Shown: piece after piece, positions 21,827 to 30,406 of the stretch
How the letters are laid out: each line of letters begins with the position of its first letter
Numbering within the stretch: position 1 is the stretch's first letter
NCBI GenBank assembly: GCA_036873755.1
Contig: JAVTVY010047922.1
Location: forward strand, 124,001 to 188,000
DNA: 64,000 nt
Direction: 5' to 3'
DNA from: Hanleya hanleyi
Taxonomy: Eukaryota > Mollusca > Polyplacophora > Lepidopleurida > Hanleyidae
Translations under genes and position numbers: made by a program
Notes under the pieces: model-generated
The model's database searches: none
The model's input: only the letters and a program-made list of their open reading frames with translations
What the model was told of the DNA's origin: nothing

Positions 21827-22290
21827 GAGTAATTGAGTAACTGAATAATTACTGGATAACTGAGAGAATGAGTCATTGAGTAACTGAGTATATATTAAGT
21901 AACTGAGTAAATGCGAATGCATATTGAGTAACTCAGTAAAAACTGAGTAACTGAGTATACAGCGGGTAATTTTGAGTAGATATTGAGTAACTGGATAATT
22001 ACTGAGTAACTGTGAATGCATATTGAGTAACTGAGTAAATACTGAGTAAATGTGTATGAGTATATATTGAGCAACTGAGTAAATGCGAATGCATATTGAG
22101 TAACTCAGTAAAAACTGAGTAACTGAGTATACAGCGGGTAATTTTGGGTAGATATTGAGTAACTGGATAATTACTGAGTAACTGAATGCATATTGAGTAA
22201 CTGAGTAATTACTGAGTAAATGTGTATATGCTGAGTAACTCTGTGTAAATTGAGTTACTGTGACTATACGGTGAGTAAGTGTATATAGAC
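21827..22290 (+). repeat. TGAGTAAC tandem array with 175-bp super-unit
   Basis: Words TGAGTAACTGAGTAAAT and TATTGAGTAACT repeat irregularly. A longer unit with GCGAATGCATATTGAG and ATACAGCGGGTAATTTT appears at about 21,910 and again at about 22,085, so the array has a second-order duplication of about 175 bp. It sits upstream of the polymerase promoter. Confidence 0.85.
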
Positions 22291-22380
22291 TACTTAAATA
22301 TCAATTAATTAACTGGGTCCTCGAGTTATTGAGACAGTGTCTAAATGACAGATTGAATCAATGTGCGTGTGACTGAATAG

Positions 22381-22716
22381 CCACCAATCAGAGCGCAGCT
22401 CTTCTATTGTCTAAATAAATCCACCAATCAGAGCGCATCTCTTCTATTATCTAAAAATATCCACCAATCAGAAGACAGCTCTTGTATTGTCTAGAAATAT
22501 CCACCAATCAGAGCGCAGCTCTTCTATTGTCTAAAAATAGTCACCAATCAGAGGATAGCTATTCTATAATCTAAAAATATCCACCAACCAGTGCGCGGCT
22601 CTTCTATTGTCTAAAAATATCCTCTATTCAGAGCACGGCTCTTGTATTGTCTAAAAATAGCCACCAATCCGAGCGCAGCTCTTCTATTGTCTGAAAATAG
22701 TCACCAATCAACGATC
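22381..22716 (+). repeat. 40-bp tandem array of CCAAT boxes upstream of the polymerase gene
   Basis: About eight and a half head-to-tail 40-bp units start CCACCAATCAGAGCGCAGCT and end TCTAAAAATAT. Most units keep CCAAT (ACCAATCAG), the NF-Y binding core, at exactly 40-bp spacing. The array ends about 30 bp before a TATA box and 70 bp before the polymerase ATG. It has no CRISPR logic because there are no unique spacers. A promoter-proximal enhancer role is inference from position and motif. Confidence 0.8.
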
Positions 22717-22747
22717 AGCTTATTTTTAGGCATCCACCACCGTATGC

Positions 22748-22755
22748 TATAAAAG
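22748..22755 (+). promoter_or_regulatory. TATA box of the polymerase gene
   Basis: TATAAAAG lies 34 bp before the ATG at 22,789, placing a start site about 25-30 bp downstream, near the TCTTCATTCAAC run. The same octamer, inverted, precedes the integrase gene (29,449-29,456). Confidence 0.75.
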
Positions 22756-22788
22756 CGATCACCCATCATATTTTTTTCTTCATTCAAC

Positions 22789-25700
22789 ATGGATTACTCT
22801 AAAATCGACTCCTTCTCGGGCGTAAATACCTTAAATGCTTGGGCGACAGAGCGGGGCGCCTATAACGACGTTGCTGTCAATTTACGCCGAATACAACTAC
22901 TCGCCGATACTATCAGTCGCTCCGTGCCTACGATATCTCATATTCAATGCGATCTTTGCTCTCAAACGTTCACGAATCGAAGAAATATGCTTCGCCATCG
23001 ACGCAGTCACACCAGTCAACCCATCACATGTTCCACTGTCGAAAAGCCTTCACCCGCATGGATAAACTATTAACTCATCAGCGAATCCATACGAGGAAAA
23101 GGCTTGTTTATGGCGCACATCATAGCAGAGTCAAGCGGATGAGGACAGACCTAGCACCACATCAGACTAAATGTAATTTTTGCGGCATCATCAAACCACT
23201 TCTCACCGGAAAACCATTCTGCCACGAATGTTCGACTCAAGGGAGAGAATGCACTGCCTGTCATCGACCACTACCCGAGAAATATTTCAACTCTCATTCA
23301 CAGCACTGTGACAGTTGTCATAGGAAACAAGTAGGTGGAGCCAGGCCAGACACATCCGCGCTGGAAGGTACTGTGTACACGCATTCCATTCCTCCTTCAT
23401 CCGATGATAATGTGGATGTATTACTGTTTTTTAAGAACACAGAACCAAAGCTTCGTAAGCTCATCACTGCTGACCTTGCTAAACACAGAGGCATCAAATG
23501 GTACCTTTCTTTACAAGTCCGTATGGTGCGACCGAACAGCGACGGGGATGCTATCTACTCCGAACCCACCTTCCGATGTCCCAATGCTATCATTACTAAC
23601 CTATCGCAACTAGAATCTCAACTAGCCGAGGCCCTACAGAAAATTCACCATAGTTTCCAGGATTACCAACACGAGGGCAGCTCGTGGCTCATAGATGAAA
23701 TACTACATCTCGACATCCATCTGGGTCAGTACGTACCTTTTGATGGAAGTAGCTATATCCCCACACCTAAACCTCTAGTTGACAAGAAAGCTCTGGTCAA
23801 CGTGGAGAGTACGGATTCTCTCTGTTTTCTATGGTCTATCTTGGCAGCCCTCCGTCCAGCAGAAAAGAACGCCAATCGCCCTGAGCATTATATAGCTTAC
23901 AGGGACGAATTGAATGTTGAGGGTATTACTTTCCCCGTGTCACTATCCCAGGTCGCCAAATTCGAATCTCTCAACTCCATTTCCATCAACGTATTCGGCT
24001 ATGATAGAGAAGTTTTCCCCCTGCATATCACGCAACATCGGTTTGACACCCATGTGAATCTGCTTCTCATCACCAAGGAAGATAAAAGACACTTTTGCCT
24101 GATCAAGAACATGAGTCGTCTGTTGGGCAATCGTACAAAACATAAGGGTAAACAATTCTATTGCAACTATTGCCTGCACGGATTTTCTTCCCAACGCGTG
24201 CTGGATGATCATCTCCCTCACTGCTCTCATCATGGACCCCAACGGATCAAACTCCCAGAAACACCGGAAGAACAATGGTTATCATTCAAAAATATCAAGA
24301 AGCAGCTCCGCGTGCCCTTTGTCATCTTTGCCGATTTCGAGTGTTTCACGCGGAAAATACATTCTCAGTCAGGGTTCACCACGAAATACGAACAACACGA
24401 ACCGTCAGGATTTTGTTATACGGTGGTTAGCAGCTTACCGCCATACAGTACTCCTGCAGTTGTCTACCGTGGTCCCAATGTGGTGGAAACATTTTTGGAT
24501 CGTCTCATAGAAGAAGATGATCGCATATGCAACATCTTGGAATCGGTCATCCCCATGGAGCTCACTCGAGAGGAACAACATTCCTTCACACAAGCTACAC
24601 ATTGCCATATTTGCGAGAAAGAACTTCACACCGATCGAGTGCGCGATCATTGTCATTTGTCTGGGAGATATCGAGGACCTGCTCACAACCAGTGCAATTT
24701 GCAGTACCGCTTCAGAAGATCTACCCGACAAGAGAAGCGCCAGTTTTTCATTCCCGTTATTTTGCACAACACACGAGGCTACGATGGTCATCTTATTTGT
24801 AGCATCCTGGGGAAATACAAGACCCGAAATATTTCCTGTATTCCGAACAATTTTCAGAAGTATATATCTTTCTCTCTAGGCAATTTGAGATTTCTGGATT
24901 CTCTACAATTTCTCAACGCCTCCCTCGAAACATTAGTTGAAAATCTATCCAAGGATGGTGAAGACAAGTTCATCCATCTGCTGAGACATTTTTCCCATCC
25001 CAAACAGAGGCAGTTATTACTGAGAAAAGGGGTTTTCCCATATGGGTATTTGACAGATGATAGCAAGTTTTCAGACACTCAACTCCCCACACAAGACGCC
25101 TTCTACAACGATCTTAAAGAAGAGCCTATTTCTGACAGTGATTATGCACATGCACGCACGGTATGGTCCCAGTTTAATATTCAAACACTAGGTGACTACC
25201 ATGACCTGTATTTGAAATCGGACGTCCTGTTGCTGGCCGATGTCTTCGAAAACTTTAGGGACATGTGTATGAACTATTATCATCTGGATCCTGCCCATTA
25301 CTATACCTCTCCAGGACTCTCTTGGGATGCCATGTTGAAAATGACCGGCGTTCGTCTACAGCTCCTGGATGACATAGACATGTACGTCATGATAGAAAAG
25401 GGTATTCGTGGAGGGATATCCATGATCTCCAACAGGTATAGCAAAGCGAACAACCCATACCTCGTCGACTACAACCCTCTCTTACCCAACAATTACATCC
25501 TTTACCTCGACGCTAACAATCTTTATGGATGGGCCATGTCGCAGTCCTTACCCCTGCGTGACTTTAGATGGTTGAATGAACAAGAAAAGAAGTCTTTCAA
25601 CGTTCAAACTATCACTGATGATGCGGAAAAGGGGTACATTTTGGAGGTGGACCTGATATATCCAGCAGCCCTACACGAGAGCTCTACATAGCGATTATCC

Positions 25701-26872
25701 GCTTTGTCCAGAACGCATGTCAGTGACGGATGAGATGCTCTCGCCATATTCGCTTAAGCTGAAGGAGGAGTTACAGCTGAAAGGTCGACCTATTGAGAAA
25801 CTCATCTCAAACCTTCACGACAAAATTCAATACACCATCCACTACCGAGATTTGAAATTTTGTCTCAGTCAAGGTATGCAGCTGACAAAGATACACCGCG
25901 TCGTGGAATTCACACAAGCCGCTTGGTTACAACCCTACATTCAGTTCAATACTGAAAGACGTAAAGAGGCAAGAAACCAGTTCGAAACCGAGTTATTCAA
26001 GCTGATGAACAACAGGTAAGCTATTTTTCCCAATTACTATCTATGTGTATTACTAATTATTTTCACTTTAAAACGCTATTTGTGTTTACCATGAATAAAT
26101 ACTGGTTCTTTCAATCTACAGTGTGTTTGGAAAGACGTTGGAGAATGTTCGAAAACGGATCAACGTTCAACTGGTACACTCCAAGCAGAGACTCCAAAGA
26201 ATGATCGCCAAGCCTACCTTTCACAGTTTCAAGATTTTCAACGAGGATTTGGTAGCCGTTCATTTGAAGACTATCAAACTGGAATTGAACAGGCCTATAT
26301 ACGCTGGTTTTGCCATTCTAGATCTCTCAAAACTTCTCATGTTTGATTTTCACTACAATCACATCAAGCCAGAATACGGTTCTAAAGCTAAGCTCCTCTT
26401 TTCCGACACGGATAGTTTCTGCTATGACATTCAAACACAAAATATTTACAACGACATGGCACAACACATCTCCATGTTCGATACGAGCAACTACCAGCGG
26501 GATCACCCCCTTTACACTGCGGTCAATGCCAAAGTATTGGGGAAGATGAAAGATGAATGTGGAGGTATACCCGTTCAGGAGTTTGTCGGGCTTCGACCGA
26601 AAATGTATAGTTTGCTTTACAACGGGGAAGAGAAGAAAACGGCGAAAGGTATTACCAAGTATGCCATCAAGAAAAAATTAAGACATGCTATGTATAAAGA
26701 CTGTTTATTCAATCGAAAAAGTGTCCGTACAACCATGAATCAAATTAGAAGCATAGATCATCACCTCTACAGTCTGACTGTTAACAAACAAAGCCTCTGT
26801 CCCTTTGATGACAAGCGCTATATTTTGAACGATGGTGTACATACCGTAGCACATGGCTACACTCAACCATGA
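22789..26872 (+). pseudogene. polB: Protein-primed family B DNA polymerase, one intron, two frameshifts
   Basis: Replicates the linear element from its ends using a protein primer, as known for this family. N-terminal C2H2 fingers (residues 54-74 and the next at about 23,035-23,090) and Cys-rich knuckles (23,170-23,320) precede a roughly 300-residue region with a Cys/His arrangement (LCFLWSILAAL...RHFCLIKN) that might be a papain-like fold; this is uncertain. Exonuclease motifs FADFECF (24,330), HNTRGYDGH (24,770) and LKSDVLLLADVF (25,210) are present. So are polymerase motifs A YLDANNLYG (25,505), B NNSVFGK (split by the intron) and C FSDTDS (26,400). Lesions: one base missing near 23,037, and a net +1 insertion at about 25,680-25,690 causing a stop at 25,689. 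All catalytic residues I can place are intact. The ATG at 22,789 was chosen because it follows the TATA box. Confidence 0.93.
26016..26121 (+). other. Spliceosomal intron in polymerase motif B, 106 bp
   Basis: AACAG|GTAAGC at the 5' side and TTCTTTCAATCTACAG|TGTG at the 3' side fit metazoan splice sites, including a pyrimidine-rich tract. Without removal the frame stops at the TAA of GTAAGC. With removal the split serine codon is rebuilt and the highly conserved Asn-Ser of motif B is restored in frame. The intron is phase 2. Confidence 0.9.
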
Positions 26873-26935
26873 AACATGTGTAAATATGTATGAATCAACA
26901 ACATTAATTCTTGTGTATTACATGTTACGTATAAG

Positions 26936-27022
26936 AATAAACGATATTATTCATCATCATGTAATGGAATAAAAGACCCTCTTTTGTATCGATATTGGTA
27001 CACTCACAAATAATATTTATTT
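26936..27022. terminator. Convergent polyadenylation region between polymerase and ATPase
   Basis: On plus, AATAAA occurs about 65 and 95 bp after the polymerase stop (AAGAATAAACG and GGAATAAAAG). On minus, GTAAATAAATA just after the ATPase stop offers a signal in the other direction. TACATGTTACGTAT(A/T)AGAAT is directly duplicated here (near 26,918 and 27,024). Confidence 0.6.
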
Positions 27023-27027
27023 ACATG

Positions 27028-28212
27028 TTACGTATTAGAATAAAAGAAAGCATCCTCTCGTGTTTTACATAAATCTTTGAATAGGTGCCATCTCAGTTTG
27101 ATGCTCTGCGTCATCGCCTCAGCAAAGTCCATATTATGTGATTTCTGCAGTTCAAGGCAAGTTTTCATTAACTCCGTATGAATACTATCGGATTCCAAAG
27201 TTTTCATACCCGTCACCGTGTCAACATAAGTCTGACACATTTTTCTAGTCATCTGAGGTGTATATGCCTCCACTGCTAAATCTATGGCCTCGTCTGCTGT
27301 AAACCCCTTCTTCCTATATTGTGCGACCTTTTCAATAATTTTTCCATTGAACATCACTCGTGAAGGAACACCGAACAGTCTTTTCCATGTTTCTCGTTTC
27401 ACACTACCGTTGGGCTCTTCACAATCTTTTCGCTTCAGACGCTTACTTCCTTTACCTTTTTGCCTAGTATACCACGGAGGCCTTTGTCTGGTGAAAAGTC
27501 CCATCCCATCCTGTGATGCAACAACCTTCCCCAGTCGTTGATTTTCGGGTGTAGTTGGTTTTAGGTCTATCAAGAGGTAACCGTAAGGGGTGGATATGGC
27601 ATCTTCATATTTCTCCATGAAATACTCTGCGTGTTTGGGATAGATACGTCGTCCAAAGAGCTGTATTTGTTGTCTGTCAATAGGGCTGTTAAAGAGTACG
27701 AAGTATTGACAGTTTAAAGTAATGTCGCGTGAGGCTTTCCCTTGTGGAAACAAATTTTGGGTTAAATAGATGACGGACAGATTGCGATGATGGGATCCTG
27801 TCGTGAAGAGATCGGAGATGCGTGAGTCTCCCTTAGCCACACCCATCAGGTCATCGAGCACTACCACGTTGATCTCATCAGGGTCGAAGTAATAAACCTC
27901 TCCAATGTCTTGGGGGATACCAGGCACGAATGTTACATTCTTCAAAGAGGTGTTTTCGTAGGCGGACTGCCACTGGCTGTAGCACCAAACTATACGGGTA
28001 TAGCTGATTGGTCCTTCTTCTAAGAACTTTATCACCCATGATGTCTTGCCACAACCCGTAGGGCCGCTGACCATCATGGTATAGGGATGCTCTACTCCAC
28101 TTGGTGGCCCGGAATTCGGGGTTGTCTCCTGACTATGCCTCAGACACATATGTCTGAGCATATTGTGACGACGGGAGAAGATTCTCTGACAGAACGTACA
28201 CGTACTCGACAT
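27028..28212 (-). CDS. Packaging-type ATPase (FtsK/HerA, A32-like) with N-terminal zinc finger
   Basis: Intact frame of 394 residues. A C2H2 finger lies at residues 5-26, then the Walker A motif GPTGCGKT at 50-57 and Walker B NVVVLDDL at about 115-122, with a polar YLTQNLFPQ sensor-like stretch. A basic tail (KGKGSKRLKRK) separates the ATPase from a helical C-terminal part. In Polintons and related viruses this enzyme drives DNA into capsids. Here it persists although the capsid gene is truncated. The ATG sits just after a TATA-rich promoter on the minus strand, and no lesion is seen. The zinc finger resembles that at the start of the polymerase. Confidence 0.92.
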   Translation of the reverse strand: MSSTCTFCQRIFSRRHNMLRHMCLRHSQETTPNSGPPSGVEHPYTMMVSGPTGCGKTSWVIKFLEEGPISYTRIVWCYSQWQSAYENTSLKNVTFVPGIPQDIGEVYYFDPDEINVVVLDDLMGVAKGDSRISDLFTTGSHHRNLSVIYLTQNLFPQGKASRDITLNCQYFVLFNSPIDRQQIQLFGRRIYPKHAEYFMEKYEDAISTPYGYLLIDLKPTTPENQRLGKVVASQDGMGLFTRQRPPWYTRQKGKGSKRLKRKDCEEPNGSVKRETWKRLFGVPSRVMFNGKIIEKVAQYRKKGFTADEAIDLAVEAYTPQMTRKMCQTYVDTVTGMKTLESDSIHTELMKTCLELQKSHNMDFAEAMTQSIKLRWHLFKDLCKTREDAFFYSNT

Positions 28213-28242
28213 GATATACGAACTAATGGTTCACAAACGACC

Positions 28243-28260
28243 TTATATATATATATATAT
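28243..28260 (-). promoter_or_regulatory. TATA element of the ATPase gene
   Basis: An alternating TA run ending TATATAAGG on the minus strand lies about 30 bp upstream of the ATG at 28,212. The dinucleotide run could also be a microsatellite, but the spacing fits a TATA promoter. Confidence 0.55.
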
Positions 28261-28321
28261 GCAGTCGTGTACATAGCGCCACACTTCTACACACTTGCTG
28301 ACACCCCTTAGAGCTTTATGA

Positions 28322-29418
28322 TTAGATTGCTTCAATATCTTCTTGAGCCACCCAGCTAGCGAATTTGATTGGCCACCCGACATATTTCACCAGTTTTTCC
28401 ACCCTGCCTCGACGACGTCGTGTTTTGAATACTTTTTCAATCCTCCATAATGCATCAACATCTTTATTGACCACCTGAAGCTCTTGTTGATAAAATGTAC
28501 CCTGTATTTCATCGTCCATGAAATCTATGAGTTTATATATGGGTAGCCCTTGGCGACGAAACCTTTTTGAAATTTTGAAGAGTTCCTCTGTCCACTTGGC
28601 TTGATAATCCCGTTGGAATACATATCTCACGTGTGAAATACGAACAGAATCACCAACCTTCAATTTAAAGGGTTGTTTCCGTGTAGGTTGTGTAGTGTCC
28701 ACATACATTTCTTTCCAGAGTATGGCTTCATTTTGCTTGTTTACGTCAGCTGGAGCTCTCTCGTTTAGTGATCGGTGCTGCCGACGGTTGTAAGCTCCCA
28801 CTACGTCTGCAAGAACATCCAGGTAGCGGTAGGTTTGCTTATGCGTGTAATACTTATATAATACGTTCTTAACCGTCCTGATGACCCTCTCCACATAATT
28901 GGCCTTCTTCTCATTATGTGTGACATAAGGTTTGATTCCCTTCTTCGTCAAATAGGCCTTCACCCATCGGTTATTGAATTCACTACCTTTGTCGACTCTA
29001 AGATATTTTGGGGATCTACCTTGCTTTAAAATGGAATCCATTCCCGCAACGATTGACTGATGTTGTTTATTGGGGAGAGGAACGATCCATAAATAACGCG
29101 AGAGACGTGAATAGCGAAGAGTAGGAACTTTATGGTGTCATTGTGTTTCGATACATTGGTAACATCAGCCAGGTCGGCGTCCCACAAATGATCAATTCCA
29201 GCTGATATCACTCTATTTCTCTTAAATGAATATCGAATAGGTCTCTGTAAACTGTAAGGGTCTTGATCGCTCAACCATTGGTTTAGATCGGTTAGGGGAA
29301 CGTTATACCCTCGTTTACGCAAAATATTGCGTAGCTTGACAGGGCCTGTAAACGAAGCAACATCGGTTGTGTCAAAGTATACACGGGACAAGTAGGTTTT
29401 CCATGCACCCGCATCCAT
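28322..29418 (-). pseudogene. Polinton integrase (rve) with C-terminal chromodomain, one frameshift
   Basis: Inserts the element into host DNA by DDE chemistry. The first part (ATG at 29,418) carries the first catalytic Asp in LWDADLADV. After a frameshift the second part has Asp in LRVDKGSEF and Glu in NYVERVIRTVKN, then an SH3-like segment and a chromodomain (WRIEKVFKTR...LVKYVGWP...SWVAQEDI) at the end. Polinton integrases commonly carry such a chromodomain, thought to read histone marks. A single-base change within the CGCGTTATTT context at 29,091-29,100 breaks the frame. The two pieces overlap at 29,026-29,041. All three catalytic residues are kept. Confidence 0.92.
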
Positions 29419-29448
29419 CGTGTCTTGACCAGGATGAAAAGATCATCT

Positions 29449-29456
29449 CTTTTATA
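29449..29456 (-). promoter_or_regulatory. TATA box of the integrase gene
   Basis: TATAAAAG on the minus strand, 31 bp upstream of the ATG at 29,418. A second TTATATAAAG lies at about 29,472. Confidence 0.7.
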
Positions 29457-29529
29457 TTCACCTTCGCACTTTATATAAAAATTAAAAAACGGTAGAGGTG
29501 CGGTTTAAGAAACCATTTTATTGAAAGAA

Positions 29530-30024
29530 TTAACAGCTACAATACATTTGAAGTGTGTTGGAAATACAATATGAGAAATGTCGCGTTACAAATCTATATA
29601 CATAACAATCATTATGACAATGGTTTTGATGGAAGTCCGTCAGGATGCTGGAAAGAGATACACCTCGTGTTAACTGGAGTAACACGTATATACAATAGTG
29701 ACCGCAGGTCAATGATTGATCTCCTTGAAGCACTCTGTCATTATATGAAATAGTTTTACAATTGTTTTTGAGAAATGAAGCGAAGCGATGGCCGTAATGC
29801 TCTGGTAATTGTCCCAAGGAATCAAAAAATGTGCCTCTGTCTTGGGAAAAGTAGAATACTACCCAATGTTCACCGGGAAGAGTAGACGGGTCTGTGTTTA
29901 CGATATATGCAGCCGGTGTCAGAGACACGTGGCTTGGAATCTTATCCGCCGGGTACACCCCGCGGACGCGAGCGTGCAGCGTGTGATCGGAGCGAATAAT
30001 GCAGCGTAGCTCGTTGGTATTCAT
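29530..30024 (-). CDS. Adenain-like cysteine protease (maturation protease)
   Basis: Intact frame of 164 residues. His53 in PGEHWVVFYF, Asp68 in TFFDSLGQLP and Cys111 in CGHYCIYVLL form the triad expected for the adenovirus-protease/Ulp1 fold, and Gln100 or Gln103 could supply the oxyanion hole. In Polintons and adintoviruses it processes virion proteins. The start ATG overlaps the capsid stop codon as ATGA (30,021-30,024), so the two genes were co-transcribed. With the capsid promoter region gone, how this gene is expressed here is unclear. No lesion is seen. Confidence 0.9.
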   Translation of the reverse strand: MNTNELRCIIRSDHTLHARVRGVYPADKIPSHVSLTPAAYIVNTDPSTLPGEHWVVFYFSQDRGTFFDSLGQLPEHYGHRFASFLKNNCKTISYNDRVLQGDQSLTCGHYCIYVLLQLTRGVSLSSILTDFHQNHCHNDCYVYRFVTRHFSYCISNTLQMYCSC

Positions 30025-30406
30025 GGTGCGTTGACTATGACGTTCCGCGACTTATCAACCTCTATCAGGGCTGGGAACTCCGCGTAGGAAGTGGTTCTCC
30101 GAAGACCGCTTCCAGTCTAAGGTTACCTTGTTTCAACAGCTGCAGGTGGTCTTTCGAGGCTAAGGTAGGGTCCAAGTTGAAGGAGTATAGCGTGTAGCCG
30201 TTGTGATACTCCAACAAGGTTATAGCATTTCCAAAGTTTTCTCCGGATTGACCTATAGCGTCGAATAAGGTGAGGTAGGCCGATGTGAACTGCGAGGTGT
30301 AAGGATCGGTATCAAACCTCGTCCTTATTTGATGACCCGGGGAAGTGACACCGTCTATGTTTACCGCCAGATTTGTCAGCTTAAAGTGAATTTGTGTTTG
30401 GTTCAA
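30021..30406 (-). pseudogene. Major capsid protein, C-terminal stub
   Basis: About 110 codons match the C-terminal jelly-roll part of the Polinton double-jelly-roll capsid protein (NAITLLEYHNGYTLYSF, LRLEAVFGEPL). The N-terminal part is missing: the frame enters directly from the right terminal repeat, with no ATG. Near 30,080 a small internal deletion shifts the frame to an early stop at 30,065, while the last codons (LIEVDKSRNVIVNAP, then TGA) survive in another frame up to the protease start. The deletion joint coincides with the inner edge of the terminal repeat. Not functional. Confidence 0.85.

Noticed and set aside
22381..22716. CRISPR-like array
   Set aside because: The 40-bp units are continuous tandem repeats with no unique spacers, in animal DNA next to a promoter.
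23943..24879. Several frames of 90-120 codons on both strands inside the polymerase gene
   Set aside because: They overlap the polymerase coding frame, which contains the family motifs.
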